Origin: Streptomyces tuirus
GTDB taxonomy: Bacteria; Actinomycetota; Actinomycetes; Streptomycetales; Streptomycetaceae
Length of the DNA: 64,000 nt
Direction: 5' to 3'
Assembly (NCBI GenBank): GCA_018195615.1
Contig: JAGTPG010000002.1
Coordinates: 248,001 to 312,000 of the forward strand
In this document: one piece after another, positions 39,994 to 48,828 of the stretch
Layout: each line of letters starts with the position of its first letter
Position numbering within the stretch: the first letter of the stretch is position 1
Notes under the pieces: model-generated
The model's input: the letters and a program-made list of their open reading frames with translations, nothing else
Databases searched by the model: none
What the model was told of the DNA's origin: nothing
Program-made: the position numbers and the translations under genes

Positions 39994-40461
39994 TCAGCTC
40001 CGGTGGGCTCGCAGTGCGGCGAGCGCGCGGTCGGCGTGGGCGTTCATGCGCAGTTCGCTGCGGACCACGTCGAGGACGGTGTGGTCCCGCGCGATCACGA
40101 ACGTGGTGCGCTTGGTGGGTGCCAGGGAGAAGCCCCGCCTGACGCCGAACCGCTCGCGGACCGTGCCGTCGGTGTCGGACAGCAGGGGCATACCGAGGGC
40201 GTGCTGTCCGGCGAACTCCTGCTGGCGCTCGACACTGTCCCCGCTGATGCCGACGGGGTGGGCGCCGACGGCTGCGAACTCGGCGGCGAGGTCGCGGAAG
40301 TGGCAGGCCTGTGCGGTGCAGCCGGGGGTCAGGGCGGCCGGGTAGAAGAAGAGCACGACGGGCCCCTCGGCGAGCAGCCCGGACAGGCTGCGGACGGTGC
40401 CGGTCTCGTCGGGCAGGGAGAAGTCCCCGACCTTGTCCCCGGGCTCCACGCGGGCGCTCAC
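39994..40461 (-). CDS. Thioredoxin-dependent peroxiredoxin (BCP/PrxQ type)
   Basis: 155 residues. Peroxidatic Cys in PAALTPGCTAQACHF, with a second Cys five residues later, the CxxxxC spacing of atypical two-cysteine PrxQ enzymes. Normal family length. It reduces peroxides in the cytoplasm using thioredoxin. Its ATG overlaps the stop of the DoxX gene (ATGA), so the two are co-translated, a pairing consistent with an oxidative-stress role. Confidence 0.9.
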   Translation of the reverse strand: MSARVEPGDKVGDFSLPDETGTVRSLSGLLAEGPVVLFFYPAALTPGCTAQACHFRDLAAEFAAVGAHPVGISGDSVERQQEFAGQHALGMPLLSDTDGTVRERFGVRRGFSLAPTKRTTFVIARDHTVLDVVRSELRMNAHADRALAALRAHRS

Positions 40462-40838
40462 GACCGGCCCTCCGCGTTCCGTGCGACGCCGCGGGCCCAG
40501 AGCACGAGGGGCACCTGAAGCGGCAGGCGTCCGAAGGCCGCGGCCTTCTGCGGCGTGGGGCGGTGGCGCCAGTCGGCCGCCATCTTCACGTTGGCGGGGA
40601 ACACCCCGACGAAGAAGGCCGCCGTGGCCAGTGCGGCCGCCTTGCGGGTGCGCGGCAGGGCCAGGCCGGCGGCCAGCGCGAGCTCGGCGGCACCGCTGGC
40701 GTAGGTCCAGGTCCTGGGCGTGCCCGGCAGACCGCGCGGCACGGTCGCGTCGAACGGGCGTGGTGCGGCGAAGTGGGCGACCCCCGCGGTGGCCAGCAGG
40801 CCGGCGAGCAGCAGGGGTGAGCGTTCGGACCGGGGCAC
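40458..40838 (-). CDS. DoxX-family membrane protein
   Basis: 126 residues with four hydrophobic segments (SPLLLAGLLATAGVAHFAAP at the start; LALAAGLALP; AALATAAFFVGVFPANVKMA; PLQVPLVLWARGVA). The FPANVKMA segment is typical of DoxX-like proteins. DoxX members are small membrane proteins linked to thiol and oxidative-stress defence in mycobacteria. Being coupled to a peroxiredoxin fits that role. Confidence 0.82.
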   Translation of the reverse strand: MPRSERSPLLLAGLLATAGVAHFAAPRPFDATVPRGLPGTPRTWTYASGAAELALAAGLALPRTRKAAALATAAFFVGVFPANVKMAADWRHRPTPQKAAAFGRLPLQVPLVLWARGVARNAEGRS

Positions 40839-40913
40839 GGTTCCTCCTCTGATGGCCTGCCGCGCGATATTACTGGACGGTAAAGGGGCGGATGCTCCCG
40901 GGGTTTCGACGAT

Positions 40914-41660
40914 TCAGGCCCGGCGGTTGTGCGTGCCCGGCGTGTAGCCGAACGAGCGGCGGAACACGTCGATGAACGCGCTGGCGGAGGACCAGCCGCA
41001 GCGGTGCGCGACGGTCGTGACGGGCAGGCCGTCGGCCAGCATCCGCAGGGCGTGGTAGAGCCGTGACTGGGTGCGCCACTGCGGGAAGGTCATACCGAAC
41101 TCGCGGCGGAAGAGCCGGCTGAGGGTCCGCTCCCCCACCCCGGTCGCGGCGCCGAGGGCGGCGAGGGTGCGCGCGTCGGCCGGGTCGGTGTGCACGAGCG
41201 CGCAGACGGCGGCCAGGCGCGGGTCGGTGGGCGTGGGCAGGCTGAGCGGCTGCTGCGGCGAGATCCGGAGCTGATCGCGCAGGACGGCGCGCAGCCGGTG
41301 GCGCTCGTGGCTGACGTCGGCGGGGTCGCGGGTGTAGGCGAGGATCAGCTCGCGCAGCAGTGGGCTGACGGTGAGGACGGCGGGGTGGTCCAGGCCGAGG
41401 GGGTTGTCGTCGGCGGGCAGTCCGACCAGGTGCAGGTCGAGCCGGCCGTGTGCGCGGTGGGCGTGCACGGTGCCGGCGGGCACCCAGATGGCGCGGGTGC
41501 CGGGCGCGAACCAGGTGCCGGCGTCGGTGGTGACGGCGACGACGCCGGCGCCCGCGTAGACGATCTGGTGGTCGTCGTGCCGGTGGGCGTGGATGCGGTC
41601 GCCCGCGGTCAGCCGCTGGGCTCGGGTGGGCGCCGCGGGCGTATGGCGGATGTTCGGCAC
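40914..41660 (-). CDS. AraC-family regulator with cupin N-domain
   Basis: 248 residues from GTG 41660. The N-terminal cupin reads DRIHAHRHDDHQIVYAGAGV. The C-terminal double HTH is clear (LAALGAATGVGERTLSRLFR, then TVAHRCGWSSASAFIDVFRR). It is divergent from an efflux-type MFS gene 54 bases away, which is its likely target. This HTH-plus-cupin arrangement is common for regulators of drug or aromatic-compound efflux. Confidence 0.87.
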   Translation of the reverse strand: MPNIRHTPAAPTRAQRLTAGDRIHAHRHDDHQIVYAGAGVVAVTTDAGTWFAPGTRAIWVPAGTVHAHRAHGRLDLHLVGLPADDNPLGLDHPAVLTVSPLLRELILAYTRDPADVSHERHRLRAVLRDQLRISPQQPLSLPTPTDPRLAAVCALVHTDPADARTLAALGAATGVGERTLSRLFRREFGMTFPQWRTQSRLYHALRMLADGLPVTTVAHRCGWSSASAFIDVFRRSFGYTPGTHNRRA

Positions 41661-41714
41661 AGTCCGGCAGATTATCGGAAGCGGGCCTGGCGCCACGGCG
41701 GCGACGATCGCCGG

Positions 41715-42908
41715 GTGACCGATTCCCCGCGCGACCGACCCGTCGCTCTGATGTCCCTGGGGCACGCCTGTGTGGACGTGTACCAGGGTGCCGTGGCCGC
41801 TCTGGTGCCGTACTTCGTCGCCGAGCGCGCCTACTCCTACGCCGCCGCCTCGGGCGTCGTCCTGGCGGCGTCCCTGCTGTCGTCGCTGGTGCAGCCACTG
41901 TTCGGGGTGCTCACCGACCGGTGGGCGATGCCGTGGCTGCTGCCGCTCAGCGCGCTGACGGCCGGGGCGGGGGTCGCGCTGAGCGGAGTGACCGGCTCCT
42001 ACGCGCCGACCCTGGCGGTGGTCGCGGTGTCGGGGGTCGGTGTGGCCGCCTACCACCCGGAGGCCGCCCGGGTGGCGCGGGCCGTCGCGTGGGGCCGTCA
42101 TACGGCGATGGGCTGGTTCTCCTTCGGTGGCAACGCCGGTTTCGCGCTGGCACCCCTGCTGGTCTTCGCCGTGGTGGCGACGGGCGGGCTGGGTGCCTCT
42201 CCGCTGCTGGCCGTTCCGGCCGTGGTGGGCGCGGCGCTGTGCGCGGCGGCGGTGCGCAAGGCCGGAGCCGGAGCCGTGAGCGCGGGTTCGCCGGTCGCCG
42301 TGGGCCGGGACGACTGGGCGTCGTTCCTGCGGCTGTCCGGTGCCGTGGCCTGCCGGTCGGTGGTGTTCGTCGGCCTGAGCGCGTTCGTCTCACTCCATGT
42401 GCGGGAGCGGACCGGCGGCGGGGTGGCGGCCGGTACGGCGGCGCTGTTCGTGCTCTACGCCGGCGGCGCGGTGGGGACGCTGGCCGGGGGCCGGCTGGCC
42501 GAGCGGTACGGGCGGCTGGTGGTGGTGCGCCGGTCGTACGCCCTGACGGTCCTGGCCGTGGCCGGTCTGGTCCTGGTGCCGGGGCCCGCGGTGTACCTGT
42601 TCGTCGCGCTGACGTCGGCGGGCCTGTACGTGCCGTTCTCGCTGCACATCACCCTGGGCCAGGACTGTCTGCCCCGGCGGGCGGGCACGGCGAGCGGTGT
42701 CACGCTGGGGCTGACCGTGAGCGTCGGTGGCCTCGCCGCTCCGGCCCTCGGGGCGCTGGCGGACGCGATGTCCCTGCGGGCGGCTCTGCTGCCGCTGATC
42801 GCCCTGCCGGCGCTGGGCCGGCTGCTGCTGTGCGGGCTGCGGGAGCCGGCGTCACCGGATCACACGGTCGTGGAGCGGCCGGATCCGCGTGGCCCGGCCG
42901 GGCGGTGA
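41715..42908 (+). CDS. MFS transporter, fosmidomycin-resistance (Fsr)-like
   Basis: 397 residues from GTG 41715, 12 predicted transmembrane segments. The N-terminus SLGHACVDVYQGAVAALVPY is the Fsr signature (H-x-x-x-D near helix 1), and the GVAAYHPEAARVAR motif in helix 4 is also typical. Fsr-type proteins export fosmidomycin and unrelated drugs by proton antiport. The divergent AraC gene probably controls it. Confidence 0.87.
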   Translation: MTDSPRDRPVALMSLGHACVDVYQGAVAALVPYFVAERAYSYAAASGVVLAASLLSSLVQPLFGVLTDRWAMPWLLPLSALTAGAGVALSGVTGSYAPTLAVVAVSGVGVAAYHPEAARVARAVAWGRHTAMGWFSFGGNAGFALAPLLVFAVVATGGLGASPLLAVPAVVGAALCAAAVRKAGAGAVSAGSPVAVGRDDWASFLRLSGAVACRSVVFVGLSAFVSLHVRERTGGGVAAGTAALFVLYAGGAVGTLAGGRLAERYGRLVVVRRSYALTVLAVAGLVLVPGPAVYLFVALTSAGLYVPFSLHITLGQDCLPRRAGTASGVTLGLTVSVGGLAAPALGALADAMSLRAALLPLIALPALGRLLLCGLREPASPDHTVVERPDPRGPAGR

Positions 42909-42916
42909 GCCCGGGA

Positions 42917-43438
42917 TCAGGCGCTGCCCGCCGGGGCGGACGGGGGCGCCGACTGGGGCTCGGGCTCGCCGGTCCGGGCGAGGAAGTCGTCGACCATGCG
43001 GTGGAAGAGTGTGGCCAGCTGCCGCAGTTCCTCGGGCGACCAGTCGGACAGGGCCATCTGCATACCGCGGACCCCGACCTCGCGGATCCTGGTGATGGCC
43101 TGCCGCCCGGCGTCGGTGAGTTCGATGCGCTGGGCGCGGCGGTCGTCGGGGTCGGGGACGCGCGTGACGTAGCCGGACTTCTGCAGCTGCTGCACAGTGC
43201 GCGTGACGTGCGAGGCCTCCACACCCAGCCGGGCGGCGAGCTCCCCCGGCCGCAGCGGCTCGGAGTCGGCGACCTGCCGCAGCAGCGCGACGGCCGCACG
43301 GTCGAGCGGCACGCCCGCCAGGGCCATCAGCCGGTCGTGCTGGCGGGCGCGCGTGCTCAGGTAGGTGATACGGGTGAGCGCGCGCTCGATCTCGATCACT
43401 TCCGGCGAGGGGACGTCGGGGAGCGGTGGTGTGGACAT
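42917..43438 (-). CDS. MarR-family regulator
   Basis: 173 residues from ATG 43438 (GTG 43447 possible). Winged helix at about 50-115: LRPGELAARLGVEASHVTRT, then VPDPDDRRAQRIELTDAGR with the DxRxx beta-wing. It stands upstream of and divergent in position to nothing; both it and the following MFS gene read leftward, with the MFS gene 53 bases upstream of it. It probably controls that exporter or itself through the dyads at 43447-43478. Confidence 0.85.
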   Translation of the reverse strand: MSTPPLPDVPSPEVIEIERALTRITYLSTRARQHDRLMALAGVPLDRAAVALLRQVADSEPLRPGELAARLGVEASHVTRTVQQLQKSGYVTRVPDPDDRRAQRIELTDAGRQAITRIREVGVRGMQMALSDWSPEELRQLATLFHRMVDDFLARTGEPEPQSAPPSAPAGSA

Positions 43439-43446
43439 GAGCGCCA

Positions 43447-43478
43447 CTTTACCATATCGTTGCGTAACTCAAGTAAAG
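43447..43478. promoter_or_regulatory. Dyads in the MarR promoter
   Basis: CTTTAC (43447-43452) and GTAAAG (43473-43478) form perfect inverted arms 20 bases apart, and between them GTTGCGTAAC (43459-43468) is a near-palindrome. The site covers the expected promoter just upstream of the MarR gene, which fits autoregulation. Confidence 0.4.
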
Positions 43479-43490
43479 GCTGACCCCGCG

Positions 43491-44744
43491 TCAGTACGGC
43501 GGCGACGCCCTCCCGGTCTCGGCAGGCGGGCCCGCCTCCGCGCCAGGCCGACGCGGAGGCGTCTCGGGCCGGGTGGCGCGCAGCAGAGCCAGAGCGGTCA
43601 GCGGTACGGCGGTCAGTGCGGCCGCCACCGTGCCCACCAGGGGAGGGCCGGCCTCCCGCAGGGACGAGGCCAGGGCGACACCTGCGACCCAGGACCCGAT
43701 GGTGACGCCCACGTTGGACGCCGCGCTGCTCAGCGAGGAGGCGAGGGTCGGCGCGGAACCGGCGAAGCGCACGACGAGCGCGCCGAGCACCGGGGTCGCC
43801 GCGAAGCCGGTCGCACCCAGGAGGACCACCAGGACGACGGTCACCCATGGGCTGGTGGAGAGGAACACCAGCAGGCAGAGGATCAGTGTGGTCGTGCCGG
43901 CCGAGGCGATCATCGTGGCCAGGGGCCGGTCGTCGCCCACGCGCCCGCCGACCGCGGTACCCAGCACGGCGCCCAGACCGTAGACGGCCAGAACCAAGGG
44001 CACGGCCCCGGCGGGGACGCCCGCCCGCTCGGTGAGCAGGGGCGAGATGTAACTGTAGGTCGCCAGGACGCCACCCATGAGCAGGGCGATGAAGCCGAGC
44101 ACCAGCCAGACCCGCCGCTGCCGCAGCGCGGCGAACTCGGCCCGGACGGACGGTGGTTGCCGCCGCGGTTCGTCGGGGACGAACCGGCCGACGACTGCCG
44201 CGGCGCAGGCCGACAGCGCGGCCAGCACCCAGAACGGCCCGCGCCAGTCGGACACCTGGCCCAGCCAGGAGCCCAGGGGGACGCCGACGACGTTGGCCAC
44301 CGTCAGGCCCCCCATCAGCAGGCCCAGGGCGCGTGACGTCGCCGCCGGCCCTGCCGCTCTCGCCGCCACGACCGTGGCCACGCACCAGAAGGCGCCCGTG
44401 GCCAGCGCGGTCACCACGCGGGAGACGAGCACGACGGCGAAGTTCGAACTCAGCGCGGCGACCACATGGCCGAGGGCGAACACGACGAGTGCGAGCACGA
44501 GCGTGGAGCGCCGCGGCAGGCGCAGCGTCGCGATCGCCATCACCGGCGGACCGACGATCATCCCCGCGGCGAACGCTGTGATCAGCAGGCCGGCCCGGGA
44601 CACGCTGACGCCGAGATCGTCAGCGACCTCCGGCAGCAGACCGGCCACGACGAATTCGGTGCTGCCCATCAGGAAGGTGCCGACAGCCAGCACCCACACG
44701 ACGAAGGGCAGCTTGCGGGACCGGCCGTCTACCGAGGGTGACAT
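43491..44744 (-). CDS. MFS transporter, DHA1/AraJ-Cmx type
   Basis: 417 residues from ATG 44744, 12 transmembrane segments. The first helix has FLMGSTEFVVAGLLPEVADD, typical of the CmlR/AraJ sub-group of drug exporters, and helix 5 has the motif C-like GGLTVANVVGVPLGSWLGQ. Likely a proton-driven exporter of chloramphenicol-like or other small molecules; the substrate is unknown. The MarR gene directly downstream is the likely regulator. The C-terminus (about 25 residues) is Pro/Arg-rich and cytoplasmic. Confidence 0.87.
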   Translation of the reverse strand: MSPSVDGRSRKLPFVVWVLAVGTFLMGSTEFVVAGLLPEVADDLGVSVSRAGLLITAFAAGMIVGPPVMAIATLRLPRRSTLVLALVVFALGHVVAALSSNFAVVLVSRVVTALATGAFWCVATVVAARAAGPAATSRALGLLMGGLTVANVVGVPLGSWLGQVSDWRGPFWVLAALSACAAAVVGRFVPDEPRRQPPSVRAEFAALRQRRVWLVLGFIALLMGGVLATYSYISPLLTERAGVPAGAVPLVLAVYGLGAVLGTAVGGRVGDDRPLATMIASAGTTTLILCLLVFLSTSPWVTVVLVVLLGATGFAATPVLGALVVRFAGSAPTLASSLSSAASNVGVTIGSWVAGVALASSLREAGPPLVGTVAAALTAVPLTALALLRATRPETPPRRPGAEAGPPAETGRASPPY

Positions 44745-44858
44745 GGCGAGAGCCTGCCACCGCCATCGCGTCAGTGGCAGGGAGACTTTTCTCCCCCCAT
44801 CGATCTCCCATCCGCCGGGCCACCCCACTCCGCGGGACGCCGGCGCGGGGACACGCCG

Positions 44859-45599
44859 TCAGGGCTCGACGTCTGCGCGGCCCAGCCAGTAGCCGAAACC
44901 GCGGTGGGTGTGGATCAGCGCGGGTGCGTCCCGGTCCACCTTGCGGCGCAGGCGGGAGACGAGCTGCTCGATCGCGTTGCCGCCGCGCGAGTCGCCCCAG
45001 ACGTACCGGCCGATCTGCTCCTTGGACAGCACCCGGTGCGCGTTGACCAGGAGGTGGCGCAGCAGGCGGTACTCCGCGGGCGTCAGGTCGAGTGCGCGCC
45101 GGCCGCGGCGGGCCCGGCACCGGGCGTCGTCCAGGATCAGGTCGCCGTAGCCCAGTCCGTCCGCACGGAGGGGATCGGGCACCGAGGCACGCAGCAGCAC
45201 GTGGATGCGGGCCAGGACTTCGGCCACCCGGAAGGGCTTGGTGACGTAGTCCTTCTCCCCCGGGCCGAGTTCGGGCAGCAGCCCGGGGAGCGAGTCGCAG
45301 ACGGTCAGCACCAGGGTCGGCGGGCGGTGCGCGAGCACGGAAGGGCGTCGCCGCCCCAGCTCCGCCACGTCGGGCAGTTCGCCGTCGAGGACGACGAGAT
45401 CGAACCGGCGCCGTTCGACCCGGGCCAGCGCCTCGGTCCCGGAGCCGGCCAGAGTGACCCGGTACCCGGCCAACTCCAGAATGGCCGGCAGAAGTTCGGA
45501 CGGCTCCGGCTCCCGCACGACGACCAGGAGGTGCTGCCCGTCCCCGCGCGTGAGCGCCGGCCTCTCACGGATGCTGCCGTAGGGCGACGAGATAGCCAT
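44859..45599 (-). CDS. Orphan OmpR-type response regulator, atypical receiver
   Basis: 246 residues. The receiver (about 20-135) keeps the phosphoacceptor Asp (FDLVVLDGELPD) and the Lys (KDYVTKPFRVAE). The N-terminal acidic pair that holds Mg2+ is replaced: LLVVVREPEPSELL instead of VVDDE. The winged-helix output domain (about 150-240) is normal (LTPAEYRLLRHLLVNAHRVL, then GGNAIEQLVSRLRRKVD). No sensor kinase is adjacent. Such atypical regulators can work without phosphorylation. The start at 45599 is the only sizeable choice; 44745-44858 upstream of the MFS gene holds no gene. Confidence 0.87.
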   Translation of the reverse strand: MAISSPYGSIRERPALTRGDGQHLLVVVREPEPSELLPAILELAGYRVTLAGSGTEALARVERRRFDLVVLDGELPDVAELGRRRPSVLAHRPPTLVLTVCDSLPGLLPELGPGEKDYVTKPFRVAEVLARIHVLLRASVPDPLRADGLGYGDLILDDARCRARRGRRALDLTPAEYRLLRHLLVNAHRVLSKEQIGRYVWGDSRGGNAIEQLVSRLRRKVDRDAPALIHTHRGFGYWLGRADVEP

Positions 45600-45720
45600 G
45601 CACCCACCCTACCGCCCTACTTGCCTGACTCAAGCAATGCCAATGAGGTCGCTCCGAGCGATGCTCTGCGAGGTCGGGCCCGGTCCGACGCCGTTCAGGG
45701 GAAAGAGGCGGCAAACGCGC

Positions 45721-46733
45721 GTGACCGCGCGCCGGCAGGTCCACAACTCACCCGTGGACCTGCCGTTGATCCCGCCCATGCTCGCCACGCCCGGCACCCT
45801 GCCGCCGGCCGTACAGGACGCACGCTGGGCCTACGAGACCAAGCAGGACGGCCAGCGCGTGGTGGCCTATCTCCCCGGGGACGGCAGCGTGCTGCTGCGC
45901 GCCCGGTCCGGGGAGGACATCACGGGCGCGTACCCCGAACTGCGGCCGCTGGGCACCGCCCTCGGCCCCGTGCCCGCCGTGCTGGACGGAGAGATCCTGG
46001 CCCTGGACGCGCAGGGCCGGGCGAACTTCCAGTTGCTCCAGTCCCGTATGGGCCTGGCGCACGCGCCCGCCAGGGCGGCGCGGCGGGCGGCGGAGGTCCC
46101 GGTCCATCTCGTGCTGTTCGACGTGATGCACCTGCGGGGCCGCTCGCTGATCCGGCTCCCCTACGCGCGACGCCGCGCGGCCCTGGAGGATCTGGGTCTG
46201 GCCGGGCCGTCCTGGTCGACCCCGGCCGCACTGTTCGGCCACGGCGCCGAGGCCCTGGCCGCCACCCGCGAGCACGGCGTGGAGGGCCTGGTCTGCAAGC
46301 GGCTGGACTCGGTGTACGAGCCGGGGGTGCGCTCCCGGGCCTGGATCAAGATCCGCAACATGCGCACCGAGGACGTCCTGGTCGGCGGCTGGCAGCCCGG
46401 CAAGGGGCGGCTCACCGGACTGCCCGGTGCGGTGCTGGTCGGGCAGCGGGCCGCGGGGCGGCTGCGTTACGTCGGGAGCGTGGGCACCGGCTGGAGCGAG
46501 GCCGAACGCACGGAACTGGCCGGACTGCTGCGGGCCGCCGCGAGCGAGGTCTGCCCCTTCGACCCCGCCCCGCGCGCGCCGGGCGCGCACTGGGTCGTCC
46601 CCGGCTGGTCGGCGAGGTCCGCTACAGCACCCGCACCCGGGACGGGCGACTGCGGCAGCCGTCCTGGCTGCGGCTCCGGCCGGATCTGGCGCCCGAGGAG
46701 GCGGCTGCCGACATCCCGGACGACATGGTCTGA
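45721..46733 (+). CDS. ATP-dependent DNA ligase (LigC/LigB-like)
   Basis: About 337 residues from GTG 45721, with GGGGAAAGAGG about a dozen bases upstream (GTG 45762 possible). Adenylation Lys in motif I YETKQDG, then LDGEILALDAQGR (III region), EGLVCKRL (IV) and WIKIRNMRTEDVLVGGW (V). The OB-fold part reads GRLRYVGSVGTGWSEAER. One frameshift near 46602 (C run one base short) precedes RLVGEVRYSTRTRDG. No polymerase or phosphoesterase domain. With the other ligase at 21.7/36.8 kb destroyed, this is the remaining ATP-dependent ligase in the window and may take over its work. Confidence 0.88.
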
Positions 46734-46872
46734 AACGGCGCCCGGACTCCGACTGTTGGGCAGTGATTCACCCCTCGGCCCCGGCATCCCTCTTGGCATG
46801 GACGCGTTCAGCCTGGAAGCTGAACCTCCCTTTCCCCCACAGCCGTTGGGCTGCGCCCAAGAGGAGACCGCA

Positions 46873-47645
46873 GTGCCGTCACGCCCGTTCGCACCCCGCA
46901 GGAGATGGCTCACCGGAGCGGCCGGAGCCGCCGCCCTCGTCCTGGCCTTCCCCGCCACGGCCTTCGCCGCCCCGCCGCGCGCGCTTCCGGCCAACGCGGA
47001 GTCGCTGGAGCAGACGTTCCAGCCGGCCTACGACTACGACACCGACGGCTGCTACTCCACGCCCGCGATCGGCCCGGACGGCACCGTCAACGGGGGCTCA
47101 ACCCGACCGGCGCCCTGAACGGCGACTGCCGCGACGCCTCGGACCTGGACAACACCAACGGCTACTCGCGCTACAAGTGCAACAACGGCTGGTGCGCCAT
47201 CCTGTACGCGCTCTACTTCGAGAAGGACCAGGCCGTGGCCGGCAGCAGCATCGGCGGCCACCGGCACGACTTCGAGCATGTCGCCGTGTTCGTGCAGGAC
47301 AACCAGGTCAAGTACGTGTCGACGTCCGCCCACGGCTCGTTCGACGTGCACGCGGCGTCCGCGGTCCGCTTCGACGGCACGCACCCGAAGATCGTTTACC
47401 ACAAGGACGGTGCCAGTACGCACTGCTTCCGCCTCGCGAACTCGAACGACGAGCCGCCGGAGAACCACAAGGGCACCTGGCAGTATCCGCCGCTGGTCGG
47501 CTGGAACGGCTACCCGGCCGGGGTGCGTGACAAGCTCGCCTCCTACAACTTCGGCAGCGCCAACTTCGGCCTGAAGGACGCGAACTTCGCCAACCACCTC
47601 GCCTCGGCCAAGCCGTCCGGCATCTCGTTCGACCCGTACGCCTGA
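46873..47645 (+). CDS. Secreted NPP1 / necrosis-inducing (NLP) protein
   Basis: About 257 residues from GTG 46873. A signal peptide (RRRWLTGAAGAAALVLAFPA, cleavage after TAFA) precedes the NPP1 domain. The family heptad GHRHDWE appears as GHRHDFE; cysteine pairs (DGDC/CNNGWC region and HCFRL) are present. A frameshift near 47095 (G run one base short) splits TVNGG from LNPTGALNGDC. NLPs from plant pathogens permeabilise eudicot membranes; many actinobacterial members come from saprophytes and have no known toxicity. The Trp-to-Phe change in the heptad may affect activity. Confidence 0.87.
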
Positions 47646-47665
47646 GTCCGTTCCGGCCCGGCCTA

Positions 47666-47682
47666 GGCCCCCGGTCGGGGCC
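47666..47682 (+). terminator. GC-rich hairpin after NPP1 gene
   Basis: GGCCCC and GGGGCC pair around a five-base loop, 20 bases after the NPP1 stop. Short but fully paired; likely a terminator between NPP1 and the next gene, which starts 57 bases on. Confidence 0.45.
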
Positions 47683-47738
47683 GACCTCCGCCCGGCGTCC
47701 GATCCGCGGGCGCCGGGCGAGCGCATAGCGTGCCCGCC

Positions 47739-48760
47739 ATGGACGGACACGCCACGACGGGAACGCTCGAAGAAGCCCTCGAACGGCTCCACTCCTGCGG
47801 GCCGGAGCGCCTCGGCAGGCTCACCAACCACGCCCCGATGGTCGTGGAGGCGCTCACCGCGCACGGGCAGTCGGGTGCCGTGCACCGCTGGCTGGATCTG
47901 TACCGGCACAAGCTGGAGGACTTTCCCGGGACGGTCGCCCCTGTGACCGGCGCCGACTGGCGGGAGGCGCTGGGCGATCCGCGCCGGGCCGCGGACTGGA
48001 TCGGCCACTTCACCCGCGTCCTCGCGGAACAGCCGTGGCGTGACGTCCTGGCCGAGTGGTGGCCACGCCTGCTGCCCGGGATGTACGGCGGTTCCACGCA
48101 TCCGTGATCCGTGTCGGCCATGCCGTGCGGGCCCTGGAAGCCGGCGAGAACCCGCCACGGCTCGCCGAACTCGCCCACGGGCTCGGCTACTGGGCGGCCC
48201 GGCACCGGCCGGTGTCCGGCATCGCCGCCCTGCCCGCCGCGCCGACCGCGGCGCGGTCCCTCGATGCCGTGCCGCCGCTCACTGACCCCACGGGTGGCTT
48301 TCCCGACCGGCTGGCGGCCGTGCGGCGACTGCCGCTGTGGGCCGACGACGTGACCGACCCCGGCACGGCCCGGGCACGGCTGACCGAACTGGTCCGGGCC
48401 GCGACCCACCGGTACGCCACCCACGGCCACGGCGAGCCGACCATGCTGGTGCACGCGGCGACGGCGCCCAACGCCGTACTGCGCACCCTCGGTTCCCTCC
48501 CCCGCGAGCTGTGGGCGCCGAGCCTGAAGGCGGCCTGGACCGCGTCCGCGGCGGTGACCGCCATGTACGCGCCCGCCGAACCCGTCGCCCACGTCCCCGC
48601 GCCCCGATGCACACCCGAGGAGGTGCTCGAACGGGCCCTCACCCACGGCGACGAACACGTCGTGAAACTCACCGACACCGCCCTCGACGTGGGCGACGAG
48701 CGGGCCCTCGCCGCGGCCCTGCGCGCGGTGGAGCTGAGCGAGCCGCTCGTCGCGAACTGA
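47739..48760 (+). CDS. Questin oxidase-like (DUF4243) protein
   Basis: About 340 residues from ATG 47739. The N-terminal LEEALERLHSCGPERLGRLT, then NHAPMVVEALTAHG, and the GWREALGDPRRAADW-type segment (here GADWREALGDPRRAADWIGH) are typical of the questin oxidase family. A frameshift near 48087 (GG run one base short) joins PRLLPGMYGG to FHASVIRVGHAVRA; the HGFIRTAHAVRA-type motif here is FHASVIRVGHAVRALEAGEN. In fungi questin oxidase opens an anthraquinone ring; bacterial homologues are of unknown function. It is 68 bases upstream of the hemC paralogue and in the same direction. Confidence 0.8.
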
Positions 48761-48828
48761 CGTACGGTACCGGGTGATCGGGGAAGGTCCGGCACATGCG
48801 TACCCGTGGGAGGGACTATCGTGTCCGC

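Noticed and set aside
46734..46872. In-frame extension that starts the NPP1 protein further upstream
   Set aside because: The upstream residues are not signal-like; the RRRW-hydrophobic signal peptide begins right after GTG 46873, which has a GGAGA site upstream.
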